The notes: generated by a model not told the origin, from the sequence alone. Shown: positions 18,715-27,854, counted from the first letter of the stretch. The stretch: 64,000 nucleotides of DNA from Pseudoalteromonas umbrosa (GCF_030125375.1 NZ_JASJUU010000008.1:245384-309383), one strand, 5' to 3'. Numbers and translations: made by a program.

Positions 18715-21700
18715 ATGAAACGCATGCTAATCAATGCGACGCAGCAAGAAGAAATGCGCGTTGCACTGGTTGATGGCCAGCGTCTATACGATCTAGATAT
18801 AGAGAGCCCTGGTCACGAACAAAAGAAAGCCAATATTTATAAAGGCAAAATTACCCGAATTGAACCCTCTCTTGAAGCTGCTTTTGTCGATTATGGCGCA
18901 GAGCGTCACGGCTTCCTTCCTCTCAAAGAAATCGCTAAAACTTACTTCCCTGAAGGCTACACATTTAATGGGCGTCCAAATATCAAAGACGTGATTAAAG
19001 AAGGTCAGGAAGTTATTGTTCAAGTTGATAAGGAAGAGCGAGGACAAAAAGGCGCAGCACTAACAACTTTCATTAGCGTTGCAGGTAGTTACCTTGTTTT
19101 AATGCCTAACAACCCTCGTGCAGGTGGTATTTCACGTCGTATTGAAGGTGACGAGCGCATCGAACTTAAAGAAGCATTAAGCCGTCTTAAACTACCTAAA
19201 GGCATGGGACTTATCGTTCGCACAGCGGGCGTTGGCAAGTCATTTGAAGAACTTGAATACGATTTGAAAGCACTACTTGTGCATTGGCAAGCTATTCAAG
19301 AAGCCGCGGATAGCCGAAAAGCACCTTTTTTGATCCATCAAGAAAGTAACGTTATTTTTAGAGCTATTCGTGATTATCTTCGCCGTGATATCGGTGAGAT
19401 TCTTATCGATAAGCAAAAAGTATTTGACGAGGCCAGAGCGCACATAGAGCGCTTTAGACCTGATTTTATAAACCGTGTGAAACTGTACAAAAATGATGTA
19501 CCTCTATTCACGCATTATCAAATTGAAAGCCAAATCGAGTCTGCATTCCAACGTGAAGTACGCTTGCCTTCTGGTGGTTCGATTGTCATAGACCCAACTG
19601 AAGCTTTGACTTCTATTGATATCAACTCGTCTAAGGCGACAAAAGGCGGCGATATCGAAGAAACTGCTCTAAATACAAATTTAGAAGCGGCTGATGAAAT
19701 TGCGAGACAATTGAGACTTCGAGATCTTGGCGGTCTTATTGTCATTGATTTCATCGATATGACACCTCCACGCCATCAGCGTGAAGTTGAAAATCGCTTA
19801 AAAGAAGCGGTTAGAGCTGACAGAGCACGAGTTCAAATCGGTAAGATTTCAAGATTCGGTCTTCTAGAAATGTCTCGCCAACGCCTTCGCCCTTCTCTTG
19901 GTGAAGCAAGTCAGCATTCGTGCCCGCGCTGTAATGGGCAAGGCACAATTCGCTCAAACGAATCTATCGCTCTGTCGATTTTACGTTTGATTGAAGAAGA
20001 AGCCATTAAAGAAAATACAGCCCAAGTAAACGCACAAGTACCTGTTAAAGTTGGCTCTTTCTTACTAAACGAAAAACGCCGTGCAGTACAACGTATCGAG
20101 AAAAGGCATAATTGCCACGTTGTAATTATTCCAAACCAACATCTAGAAACACCTCACTACGAAGTGGTTCGTTTACGTAAAGATGATGTACCTGAATTAG
20201 CAAGCTATGAACAGGTTGCAGAGCCAGTAGCGGACATTGTTGAGGTCCAGATGGCTCAAGCTACACCTAAAGAAGAGCCGGTACTCAAAGGTGTTGTTAT
20301 GCCAACAGCACCTGCTCCTGCATCACAGCCTAGTACACCAAAAGCGACTGTTGCGAAAAAAGATAAACCAGCAGCAGAGCAAAAAGTGGGCCTACTAACA
20401 CGTGTTAGCAAATGGCTTAAAGGGTTATTTTCTTCTGAAGAAGAACAAGCTAAAGAAGAAGAGAAAAAGCAACAACCTAAGCGCCGTGGTAAACCAGATA
20501 ATCGTCGACGTAATCAACGTAGGAAAGGTCGTGGTCGTGGAGATGCACAAAAAGATGCAACTACTACAAACGATAGCATTGGAAAAGGAGAAGAGAAAGA
20601 TCGCTCTGAAAATCAAGAACGCTCAGAGAATCGTAACAAACGTCGCCGTCAAAACAATCGTAAACGTGTAGATTCAGATAAAGCGAAAACTACAACAAAC
20701 GAAAATCAGAAACAGGAAACTCAGCAAGAGCAGAAAGAAAAGCCTGTTAAACAACGTCGCCAACGCCGTAACTTACGTAAAAAAGTACGAGTTGAGAATC
20801 AAGCTGATGCAACTCAAGAGCAAATCAAGGACGTGGCAGGGCCTGTTCTTACAGAGCCTGCGCAACAAGAGCAAACTGAAAAGCCTGTTTACGAACCTGC
20901 CGCGATTGAGGAAGTTAAGGCAGCTGTAATCGAGGAAGTTAAGGCGAATGTAGAGACATCCATAAATACAGCCCCTACTAAAACGTTAAACTCTGACTCA
21001 GAGGCATCAGTAAATGAAAATACTGAAGCACCTACTTTTGGCGCTGAACAAGTAGAGCAAAGTGAAGAAGTCGATGCAGAAAAACGTGAAGCAAAGACCC
21101 GCTCTAGACGCTCGCCTCGCCACCTAAGAGCGGCTGGTCAAAGACGCAAACGTGGAGAGTCAGCGAACCGTCAATCGGAACCTGCATTTGTTCCAGTTGC
21201 TGATCAAGCTGCGGCAGAGTTTGAAGCGCAAATGCGCTCAAATGAGTCTCAATCAACTGAGCAGGCAGCACCTGTTGCTGAACAAGCGCCTGTTATTGAA
21301 CAAGCACCTGTTGCTGAACAAGCGCCTGTTGCTGAGCAAGCACCTGTTGCTGAGCAGGCACCTGTTGCTGAGCAGGCACCTGTTGCTGAGCAGGCACCTG
21401 TTGCTGAACAAGCGACTGTTGCTGAACAAGCGACTGTTGCTGAACAAGCGACTGTTGCTGAACAAGCGCCTGTTGCTGAGCAAGCACCTGTTGCGGAACC
21501 TACTCCTGCTGAGGAACCTGCTCCTGCTGAGGAACCTGCACCTGTTGCGGAACCTGCTCCTGTTGCGGAACCTGCACCTGTTGCGGAACCTGCTCCTGTT
21601 TCGGAACCTGCACCTGTTGCTGAACCTGCACCTGTTGCTGAACCTGCACCTGTTGCGGAACCTGCACCTGTTGCGGAACCTGCACCTGTTGCGGAACCTG

Positions 21701-22029
21701 CACCTGTTGCTGAACCAGCACCTGTTGCTGAACCAGCACCTGTTGCTGAACCAGCACCTGTTGCTGAACCAGCACCTGTTGCTGAACCAGCACCTGTTGC
21801 TAAGCCAGCACCTATTGCTAAAGCTCAGAGCCGTGTTCGTTATAGCTGTACATCTGCTTCACCAATGACTAAGGCAAGCTCTTCAGAAGCTTTATCAGAC
21901 GTGGCAGTACCTCAGGCAATGCCAGATGAACTAAGAGCAGTAATTAAGTCAAGTGGACTAGGCGTTGGATCTAAATCGCCAACCGCACGTGCAAGTGCCC
22001 AAATGGCCTCACCACAAGCTGTAAAATAA
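18715..22029 (+). CDS. rne: Ribonuclease E
   Basis: Essential endoribonuclease and degradosome scaffold. The N-terminal half nearly matches E. coli RNase E: S1 domain from about residue 39 (IYKGKITRIEPSLEAAFVDY), catalytic metal ligands near D302 (TSIDINSSK) and D345 (LIVIDFIDM), and the zinc link CPRC at 403-406. After about residue 520 the protein is disordered: the segment LLTRVSKWLKGLFSSEEE resembles the membrane-targeting amphipathic helix, then come Arg/Lys-rich blocks (RNA binding). Residues 852-1037 are 31 hexapeptide repeats. The last 67 residues are non-repetitive and may hold a partner-binding site. 1104 residues (1061 in E. coli). The repeat block is unusual. Confidence 0.97.
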   Translation: MKRMLINATQQEEMRVALVDGQRLYDLDIESPGHEQKKANIYKGKITRIEPSLEAAFVDYGAERHGFLPLKEIAKTYFPEGYTFNGRPNIKDVIKEGQEVIVQVDKEERGQKGAALTTFISVAGSYLVLMPNNPRAGGISRRIEGDERIELKEALSRLKLPKGMGLIVRTAGVGKSFEELEYDLKALLVHWQAIQEAADSRKAPFLIHQESNVIFRAIRDYLRRDIGEILIDKQKVFDEARAHIERFRPDFINRVKLYKNDVPLFTHYQIESQIESAFQREVRLPSGGSIVIDPTEALTSIDINSSKATKGGDIEETALNTNLEAADEIARQLRLRDLGGLIVIDFIDMTPPRHQREVENRLKEAVRADRARVQIGKISRFGLLEMSRQRLRPSLGEASQHSCPRCNGQGTIRSNESIALSILRLIEEEAIKENTAQVNAQVPVKVGSFLLNEKRRAVQRIEKRHNCHVVIIPNQHLETPHYEVVRLRKDDVPELASYEQVAEPVADIVEVQMAQATPKEEPVLKGVVMPTAPAPASQPSTPKATVAKKDKPAAEQKVGLLTRVSKWLKGLFSSEEEQAKEEEKKQQPKRRGKPDNRRRNQRRKGRGRGDAQKDATTTNDSIGKGEEKDRSENQERSENRNKRRRQNNRKRVDSDKAKTTTNENQKQETQQEQKEKPVKQRRQRRNLRKKVRVENQADATQEQIKDVAGPVLTEPAQQEQTEKPVYEPAAIEEVKAAVIEEVKANVETSINTAPTKTLNSDSEASVNENTEAPTFGAEQVEQSEEVDAEKREAKTRSRRSPRHLRAAGQRRKRGESANRQSEPAFVPVADQAAAEFEAQMRSNESQSTEQAAPVAEQAPVIEQAPVAEQAPVAEQAPVAEQAPVAEQAPVAEQAPVAEQATVAEQATVAEQATVAEQAPVAEQAPVAEPTPAEEPAPAEEPAPVAEPAPVAEPAPVAEPAPVSEPAPVAEPAPVAEPAPVAEPAPVAEPAPVAEPAPVAEPAPVAEPAPVAEPAPVAEPAPVAEPAPVAKPAPIAKAQSRVRYSCTSASPMTKASSSEALSDVAVPQAMPDELRAVIKSSGLGVGSKSPTARASAQMASPQAVK
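21268..21825 (+). repeat. In-frame 18-bp tandem repeat, 31 units, within rne
   Basis: 31 consecutive 18-base units coding for hexapeptides. Units 1-12 read A(P/T)V(A/I)EQ; units 13-31 read mostly APVAEP, with variants TPAEEP, APAEEP, APVSEP, APVAKP and a final APIAKA. Neighbouring units are often identical at the DNA level, so copy number has probably changed recently. It forms a Pro/Ala/Val/Glu-rich flexible spacer in the RNase E tail. Confidence 0.97.
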
Positions 22030-22052
22030 CGACTTGTAACCATTTCAAAGTT

Positions 22053-22084
22053 AAAAAACCAGTCATGATGACTGGTTTTTTTTT
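22053..22084 (+). terminator. rne terminator
   Basis: Stem CCAGTCA / TGACTGG with a TGA loop, preceded by A6 and followed by nine Ts, 24 bases after the rne stop. Confidence 0.95.
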
Positions 22085-22180
22085 ACTCTAAAGCACCCTA
22101 TTTTAGCGAATTTAACTCAACTAACTCTGTGCTTATTTAATGTTAGCATTAGTCCATAGGTTCTATCGGCTCACCTTTTT

Positions 22181-22293
22181 AGGTCAGGTCAGGTCAGGTC
22201 AGGTCAGGTCAGGTCAGGTCAGGTCAGGTCAGGTCAGGTCAGGTCAGGTCAGGTCAGGTCAGGTCAGGTCAGGTCAGGTCAGGTCAGGTCAGG
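22181..22293. repeat. Pentanucleotide microsatellite (AGGTC)22
   Basis: 22 perfect copies of AGGTC plus a partial AGG, without a single mismatch. It lies about 100 bases beyond the rne terminator and 59 bases before the stop of the minus-strand transglycosylase gene. Because the unit is 5 bases, all frames stay open and a 60-codon frame runs through it (GQVRS repeated), but that frame has no ribosome site and I do not call it a gene. The surrounding 22030-22351 gap holds only this, the rne terminator and the hairpin at 22317. Confidence 0.98.
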
Positions 22294-22316
22294 AGAAATT
22301 TGAAGCATTATTTATG

Positions 22317-22342
22317 AAGTAGCAAGCAAAAGCTTGCTACTT
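22317..22342 (-). terminator. Hairpin downstream of the MltC-like gene
   Basis: Eleven-base perfect stem (AAGTAGCAAGC / GCTTGCTACTT) with a four-base loop, nine bases beyond the stop. There is no clear T-run after it on the minus strand, so termination may be weak or factor-dependent. Confidence 0.6.
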
Positions 22343-22351
22343 ACAATCGAT

Positions 22352-23680
22352 TTAAATATATAACTTTTCAGCAGCCAACACTTTTTTGAGGTAGTGCTTG
22401 GTCTCATCATAAGGCAATCCAGATTGTAGAGCCTCTAGCACTCGTTCTGGTGGCATAGAATTGATAATTTTAGCCGCTTCACGGATATTTCTAGAATCAT
22501 TCGTATTAAAGACTCTAGCGACATTGCCTGCTCCAGTATTATATGCAGCAATCATACAATATTTGCGACTAAGAGGATCTTTGATTTGGCTTAAATACCT
22601 ATCGTTGAGCAGATGAAGATAAGCCGTGCCTGCTTCAATATTATTGTTCACAACGTAGAGATACGGCGCGCTCATAGGTGCATCAATTTTAAACAAAAAC
22701 CGATTAACATCGACCCCCGCACTGGTCGGTACAACTTGCATTAGGCCATATGCAGGTATATGCGACTTAGCTAGTGGGTTAAAGTGACTTTCTGTGTGCA
22801 TGACAGCCAAGACTATACTTGAGTCTATCTTAAACCGCTCACTATGCTTGGCAATATCACCGGTGTAATTGGATGCCCTTTTTTTGGCTAGACTACCCTG
22901 CGGTAGTTTGATAGTGATCTTGGTCACTTTTTCGTCATTTTGACCTGCTATCTGTCTAACTGACTGTGCTAAGTTTTGGATACGCTTAACTTCAAGCTGC
23001 TCTAACTTTGCTTTATCTTGCGCGAGCTTTTCAGAAACGGCTTTGGCAGTCTCTTCATCTAGTGCCAGTTGCTCATCCGCCTTTTTTTCTAATAGCTGTT
23101 TTTGCTCTACCGTTTGCTGTTTAATTTTTGCTTTGGCATCAATGATTGCGTTGACCTTTAAATTTCGATCAATATCGTAATCTTGAATACTAGCCTGCTC
23201 TAACGATACTTGTTCGCCACTAAAGAATGTTTGCATTAACGCAGTTTCAGCTTTTCTAAAACGCTCAAACTCTTGCTGTACATCAGATTTTGATGGGGCA
23301 CCTTCCCCTTCATGACGAATGCTTAAAACAATTTCATTTCGCTCAAAGTCAACTTCTAATCTTGAGCGGTTATCTTCAGAATAAGAGACATATTCACTTT
23401 GTGAAGCGACTTTAGCTTCACCCCACTCTTTGATGAGCTTATCTCTAAATTCGTCATATTCAGCCAAATGCTGTTCGACAAACTCTTCATACTCTCCCAA
23501 ATGCTGCGCCTTGAACTGTTCGAACTCTGAACGCTCAGAACTTGATTCTGGAGTTGATTGCTTCTTGCTATCGTAACCCTGCATCTCTTGTGAGAGCTCA
23601 CCAAAAAGTGTCGCAGTACTTGCAAAAGCAGTACTTACTACAAATTGAGAAGCGATTGTTAATGCGAGTACTTTTTTCAC
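22352..23680 (-). CDS. MltC-like lytic transglycosylase with coiled-coil N-terminus
   Basis: Periplasmic murein-cleaving enzyme. The signal peptide (MKKVLALTIASQFVVSTAFA) ends in a normal cleavage site with no lipobox, unlike lipoprotein MltC of E. coli. Residues about 45-100 hold near-repeats (QHLGEYEEF, QHLAEYDEF), then a DUF3393-like domain (RSRLEVDFERNEIVLSI), a Gln/Lys-rich coiled coil at about 190-260, and an SLT catalytic domain from about 285: VMHTESHFNPLA with the catalytic Glu, AYGLMQVVPTSAG, and CMIAAYNTGAGNV. The SLT part resembles MltC closely. The start is GTG with AAGGA upstream. It follows the LPP20 gene by 44 bases, with a hairpin terminator between. Confidence 0.9.
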   Translation of the reverse strand: MKKVLALTIASQFVVSTAFASTATLFGELSQEMQGYDSKKQSTPESSSERSEFEQFKAQHLGEYEEFVEQHLAEYDEFRDKLIKEWGEAKVASQSEYVSYSEDNRSRLEVDFERNEIVLSIRHEGEGAPSKSDVQQEFERFRKAETALMQTFFSGEQVSLEQASIQDYDIDRNLKVNAIIDAKAKIKQQTVEQKQLLEKKADEQLALDEETAKAVSEKLAQDKAKLEQLEVKRIQNLAQSVRQIAGQNDEKVTKITIKLPQGSLAKKRASNYTGDIAKHSERFKIDSSIVLAVMHTESHFNPLAKSHIPAYGLMQVVPTSAGVDVNRFLFKIDAPMSAPYLYVVNNNIEAGTAYLHLLNDRYLSQIKDPLSRKYCMIAAYNTGAGNVARVFNTNDSRNIREAAKIINSMPPERVLEALQSGLPYDETKHYLKKVLAAEKLYI

Positions 23681-23698
23681 TTTAATATCCTTAAAAGC

Positions 23699-23719
23699 AA
23701 AAACGCGCCAAAAGGCGCG
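23699..23719 (-). terminator. Terminator after the LPP20 lipoprotein gene
   Basis: Stem CGCGCC / GGCGCG with an AAAA loop, followed on the minus strand by five Ts. It lies six bases beyond the stop, in the gap before the transglycosylase gene. Confidence 0.85.
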
Positions 23720-23724
23720 CCGTA

Positions 23725-24303
23725 TTAATTCGTCAATCTAGCAATTTCTTTTTCTAAATCTTTTTCAGCTTTGTAAGCTTTAAATTCTTGATATAGGAAT
23801 TTCTCATCTTGAGGGTTGATTTCTTTCTTTGTCTCTTTGATCACATCTTTAAACAATGAATGTGTAAGCTGTGGTGATAACACAACTAAAGAACAGTAGT
23901 AATCTTTCCCACCAATTTCTACTACATCCGCTTTATTCACACGAGAGCCATTTAGTGTTTGCTTCGTTAGTTGCTTTGACACAGAACTAAACGTAGAACC
24001 TACTGTCGTATCGTCATTAGCATCAGTGCGGTTTGCAAATGTCTTGTCTAAGCCTTCAATTCGAGTTTCGATTTGTTGAGCTAACGCTAAACGCGCATTT
24101 GCAACAGAGCTTTTTTGATCGATTGAAATATTACCTGAGAATTTAACACAGTCAGCAGCAGCAATGCCGTTTTCAATCGTTGGGTTCAATACCCAATCGG
24201 GAATATTTACTTTAGATTGAGAAGCAGACTGATCTTGCGTCGAGCTACAACCTGCCAAGATCCCTGTAACAAGCACAGTAGTAAGTAGCGATTTAAGTTT
24301 CAT
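23725..24303 (-). CDS. LPP20-family lipoprotein
   Basis: Predicted lipid-anchored periplasmic protein; the function of the family is not established. Lipoprotein signal with lipobox ILAGC (Cys at residue 19). LPP20-like core: PDWVLNPTIENGIAAADC, then a helix with ANARLALAQQIETRIEGLDK, the pattern in which residues around a mid-domain Ala-rich helix are conserved. C-terminus is charged and helical. 192 residues. It is divergent from a four-lipoprotein set on the plus strand that includes a second, longer LPP20 protein (at 26791), so the two share a genomic neighbourhood and probably a process. Confidence 0.85.
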   Translation of the reverse strand: MKLKSLLTTVLVTGILAGCSSTQDQSASQSKVNIPDWVLNPTIENGIAAADCVKFSGNISIDQKSSVANARLALAQQIETRIEGLDKTFANRTDANDDTTVGSTFSSVSKQLTKQTLNGSRVNKADVVEIGGKDYYCSLVVLSPQLTHSLFKDVIKETKKEINPQDEKFLYQEFKAYKAEKDLEKEIARLTN

Positions 24304-24496
24304 GGTATTTTCCTTCGTAAGATTGATTGCCTAAAGCGATGATTTAAATTTAACAAAAGGCTTGGCTAATTACAGTAATAAATTGTAAGAACGATTTTTT
24401 ACAACTTTATTCTTTAAAAAAACTAAAAAAATCTTAAACTTGCTGACAATATAACTGAATAAATTGGTATAGTCACTGTCATGTTTTTTACAAGTC

Positions 24497-26215
24497 ATGG
24501 ATGTCAACGTGCAAAATAACACAATCACTAAACAGCACTTTGCTTTCTTTACAGTCATTTATCTGTTTTTTCTCAGTGGGTGTCAAAGTACCCCCGCTAA
24601 TAAGAGTGCAATTCTATTAGCTCAGCAAGGCGAGTTTGAATCCGCAAAACAAACCATTCGTACAGACTATTCTGCAACGGGAAAGAGCAAGCTACTTTAT
24701 TACTTAGAGTTAGGTATGCTTAATCATCTACAAGGTAACTACCAACTCAGTAACCAACAATTAACCGAAGCACAGCAAATTATAGAAGAACAATACACAA
24801 TCAGTATTTCAGAAAGTGCGCTCGCTTTATTGAGTGGGCCTGCTTACACAACATATGCAGGTAAGATATATCATAGACCTCTTATTAACTTCTATAAAGC
24901 ACTGAACTACAACGCACTGGCAAATCAGCCCAATGCTGAACGTCAAACCTTTTTAGATTCTGCCCTCGTCGAAATGAGACAACTGGATACCTACCTTTCA
25001 GGGTTGAAAGATGCCACTGGCGGATATAATAACGAAGAACAGCCTTCTGGTTTAGATCAATTAACTGAGCAAATAGATAATTTAACTAGGCCCCTATTTG
25101 CACCAAATGATCTGCTAAAAGATATAGAATATAAAGATGATGCTTTTGCACATTATGTCAGTGGTATCCTCTTTGAACGCAACCAAGAACTGGACTCCGC
25201 TAGAATACAGTATCAACGTGCAATCCAAGCTTTCGAGAATGGCTTTGCTAAACAGTACGATATAAACCCAACTGTTGTTACCCAAATCAAGAAAGACCTT
25301 ATTCGAGTAATGGAAGCTGCTGGAGGCTATTCAAATGAAGTAGCGCAGTTAAAATCTGAACTTGAGATCACAGCCAGTAAAGCTGCTCAACCTGTACTAA
25401 ATATTTTACAAGATGTTGGAATAGGACCGCAACGAAAGCAATTCAACTTACTCTTAAATGTAGATGAAGATGCAAAAGCTCTCGTTATGACACCAATTCT
25501 ATGGGGTACACAACAAGAACAACAAGCGCAAATGCGCTGGTTTCAAATGCTCTATGCTGACACTAGTCTATTTGACCTCATACAAAACTATGCGACCGGT
25601 GATATAGGCGATGTCGTCATGGGAGGGCTCACCAAACGTATTCCACTAGGTCCAATGTGGGATGATGCCGTAGACATCGGATTGATAAGTGCACTTGAAT
25701 ACGGGAGCCGTATTTCGGTTACTTACCTTGAGCCTTTACAACAGCAAATAGAACGATCTGAAATATGGGTAGGCGAGAAAAAAGTCGCAAATCTAGATAA
25801 GATTTATTCTGTTAGCCTTCTCACATTGCAAGATGCGCTAAATAATGCCAACTCAGAAATACAAATTGCCTTGGCAAGGGAGATAGTCAAGTCATTAACA
25901 GCTCAAAAAGCTATCTCAGCTACTGGTCTAGATTCTTCATTTTCCGGATTTGCAAAACTTGCTACATCCGTTGTAAATGCAGTAACGGCTTCTGCCGATT
26001 TAAGGCAATGGCATTCTTTGCCAGCACAGATAAATTATGTACAGCTGCCTCTTTCTAAAGGAGAACATACTATTACACTAAAAACTTATTTAGCATCCGG
26101 TATCGTTCTCGAACAGAGTGAAACTATTCAAATTGTCGATAATGTGACGCTCTGGCATACGCGCACATTTTTACAAGAAACACGTATCGAAACACCAGAT
26201 TCAACTTTTTTATAA
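24497..26215 (+). CDS. COG3014-type lipoprotein of the LPP20 cluster
   Basis: Uncharacterised lipoprotein conserved beside LPP20 genes in Vibrio, Shewanella and relatives (recalled). The lipobox is FLSGC near residue 29 after a hydrophobic stretch FFTVIYLFFLSG. TPR-like helical pairs follow (LLAQQGEFESAKQTI, YLELGMLNHLQGNYQLSNQQ, HYVSGILFERNQELDSARIQYQRA). The C-terminal third is beta-rich and ends in a domain with KGEHTITLKTYLASG. A possible Gly-containing loop (GDIGDVVMGGLTKRIPLG) sits mid-protein. 572 residues from ATG 24497; a GTG 12 bases later is also possible and neither has a good ribosome site. LpoB follows after 13 bases, so it is likely the operon's first gene. Confidence 0.85.
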   Translation: MDVNVQNNTITKQHFAFFTVIYLFFLSGCQSTPANKSAILLAQQGEFESAKQTIRTDYSATGKSKLLYYLELGMLNHLQGNYQLSNQQLTEAQQIIEEQYTISISESALALLSGPAYTTYAGKIYHRPLINFYKALNYNALANQPNAERQTFLDSALVEMRQLDTYLSGLKDATGGYNNEEQPSGLDQLTEQIDNLTRPLFAPNDLLKDIEYKDDAFAHYVSGILFERNQELDSARIQYQRAIQAFENGFAKQYDINPTVVTQIKKDLIRVMEAAGGYSNEVAQLKSELEITASKAAQPVLNILQDVGIGPQRKQFNLLLNVDEDAKALVMTPILWGTQQEQQAQMRWFQMLYADTSLFDLIQNYATGDIGDVVMGGLTKRIPLGPMWDDAVDIGLISALEYGSRISVTYLEPLQQQIERSEIWVGEKKVANLDKIYSVSLLTLQDALNNANSEIQIALAREIVKSLTAQKAISATGLDSSFSGFAKLATSVVNAVTASADLRQWHSLPAQINYVQLPLSKGEHTITLKTYLASGIVLEQSETIQIVDNVTLWHTRTFLQETRIETPDSTFL

Positions 26216-26228
26216 TGGAAAAATTGTT

Positions 26229-26843
26229 ATGAAATGTAATAAGACCTTACTTAAACTTACTCCGCTTTTTGTTGCTTGTACTCTTGCGGTTTCTGGTTGC
26301 TCATCAACCAAAGTCCAAAGAGTAGATGCAAATCAAGAGGTTGCATTATCTGACAAATGGAATGCAAAGGACTCACAACTAGTTGCAGAAGCAATGATCA
26401 ATGACATGCTGAGCTTTCCATGGGTAAACGATCACTTACAAAAAGAAGGCTCTAAACCTGCTATTATCATTCAGTCAGTGCGTAACAAATCTCATCAACA
26501 CATTGCTGTAGATACATTTTTGAACGACTTAAAGCGTTCGATTTTACGCAGCGGACAAGCTGATTTCGTCGCTAACAAAGATGTGAGACGAGAAATCAGA
26601 GACGAACGTAAAGATCAAGAGCTTAATTCAAGTCTTGAGAGTCAGAATGAAATGGGGCAAGAGTACGGCGCAGACTATGCACTTTCTGGCACTATCAACT
26701 CTTTTGTTGATGAGCAAGGTGGTGATCGCGTGACTTTTTACCAAGTTGATTTACGTCTAATTGATATGACGACAAACCGTGAGGTATGGAATGGACAAAA
26801 GAAAATTCAAAAGCTGCAGGAACGTTCACGTTTTGGCTTCTAA
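26229..26843 (+). CDS. lpoB: Penicillin-binding protein activator LpoB
   Basis: Outer-membrane lipoprotein that reaches through the peptidoglycan to activate the bifunctional synthase PBP1b. Lipobox AVSGC (Cys at residue 24). The body matches LpoB: ALSDKWNAKDSQLVAEAMINDML, FPWVNDHL, then AIIIQSVRNKSHQHIAVDTF and the end SGTINSFVDEQGGDR...YQVDLRLIDM. 204 residues, with a short linker, so its reach across the periplasm would be less than in E. coli. It is translated from the COG3014 operon, and its last 53 bases overlap the next gene in another frame. Confidence 0.92.
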   Translation: MKCNKTLLKLTPLFVACTLAVSGCSSTKVQRVDANQEVALSDKWNAKDSQLVAEAMINDMLSFPWVNDHLQKEGSKPAIIIQSVRNKSHQHIAVDTFLNDLKRSILRSGQADFVANKDVRREIRDERKDQELNSSLESQNEMGQEYGADYALSGTINSFVDEQGGDRVTFYQVDLRLIDMTTNREVWNGQKKIQKLQERSRFGF

Positions 26844-27831
26844 ACCACTTTTAGCGACACTGCTTAGTGTCGCTTTGCTTTCTGGTTGTCAGAGTAATTC
26901 AGCGAGCCAAACACAACAAAGTACCACACCACAGTGGATAACTGTGACACCAGCGTCTAGTTATATGGTGTACGGTGTTGGCAATGCGCAAAATACAGGT
27001 GACTTGCAACAAGCTAAACTAGCAGCACAAGAGTCTGCTCGTCTCGCGCTGGCGAAGCAACTGAATGTGACCATTTCTGCAAATACAACCATTAGCCAAC
27101 AAGCTGACAACAAATCAATGACCTTTCACATTGATGAGTATATTCAATCAAAAGTCCCAAATATTCAGTTACAGGGCGTAAAAATTGAAGATGAATATAT
27201 CAGTGCTGATAAACAAACTGTTTTTGCCTTAGCTGCATTCAATCGTACTGAAGCCGTCATGCAAACCGAGTTATCGATCAATGCACTTGATGACGAGATC
27301 AGTCAATTTTCATTATCTCAAGCTCAAAAAAGTAAAAGCTTAGCACTTAAAAGTGCAGTTGCACTCAAAGAGCTTGGTGTTAAGCGGAACAAACTAAATA
27401 ATTATTTGCAAATGCTTCAAGCCGCGCACGTCAGTATGCCAAATACTGTACGAGCAAAGCTAGAAATGGCAGATGCACTATTAAATGACATTAGCTTTAG
27501 TATTAGTGCTGATAATAGCAAGCACCAAAAAGTCAGAGACATGCTTGCCAAAGCACTAACGAGTCAAGGTATCAAGATCGTAAATCAGGGTGCTGATTTC
27601 GATTTAAGCTTCCGTGTCGATTGGCAAGATATGAATAAATCAGGCACTTTTTATAGCCTGGCAGAAAGCTATCTTGTGGTGAAAGAACAAGGTGAAGAAA
27701 AAGCACACTTTAATGCTAGAGTAAAAGCAGCTTCAAGCTTTAAAGACACTGCAAAAAGCAATGCGATGGGAAAACTCGCTGATAAATTGGGCCAGCAGTT
27801 GGCACAGTTTGTTGTAACCGGCAAATCCTAA
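26791..27831 (+). CDS. Second LPP20-family lipoprotein
   Basis: 346 residues from ATG 26791. Lipobox LLSGC follows a hydrophobic LLATLLSVA, then an LPP20 domain (PQWITVTPASSYMVYGVGNA, LAAQESARLALAKQLNVTIS) and a helical C-terminal half. Start choice: GTG 26779 gives an even longer N-region; ATG 26791 has GAGGT five bases upstream; TTG 26833 would give the most normal signal peptide, with AGGAA 10 bases away. ATG 26791 overlaps lpoB by 53 bases. Role unknown; its position after lpoB suggests envelope or peptidoglycan work, which is inference from context only. Confidence 0.82.
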   Translation: MDKRKFKSCRNVHVLASKPLLATLLSVALLSGCQSNSASQTQQSTTPQWITVTPASSYMVYGVGNAQNTGDLQQAKLAAQESARLALAKQLNVTISANTTISQQADNKSMTFHIDEYIQSKVPNIQLQGVKIEDEYISADKQTVFALAAFNRTEAVMQTELSINALDDEISQFSLSQAQKSKSLALKSAVALKELGVKRNKLNNYLQMLQAAHVSMPNTVRAKLEMADALLNDISFSISADNSKHQKVRDMLAKALTSQGIKIVNQGADFDLSFRVDWQDMNKSGTFYSLAESYLVVKEQGEEKAHFNARVKAASSFKDTAKSNAMGKLADKLGQQLAQFVVTGKS

Positions 27832-27854
27832 CCTGCGCTTTTGTGAAACAAAAT

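Noticed and set aside
21152..21868. Long repetitive Leu- and Gln-rich frames over the rne repeat, both strands
   Set aside because: Shadow frames created by the in-frame 18-bp repeat; rne itself is a clear gene in the other frame.
22140..22322. 60-codon frame through the AGGTC microsatellite
   Set aside because: A 5-base unit without stops keeps every frame open; no ribosome site and no non-repeat protein content.
24370..24558. 62-codon minus-strand frame opposite the COG3014 gene start
   Set aside because: Low-complexity translation of an AT-rich promoter region with no supported start.
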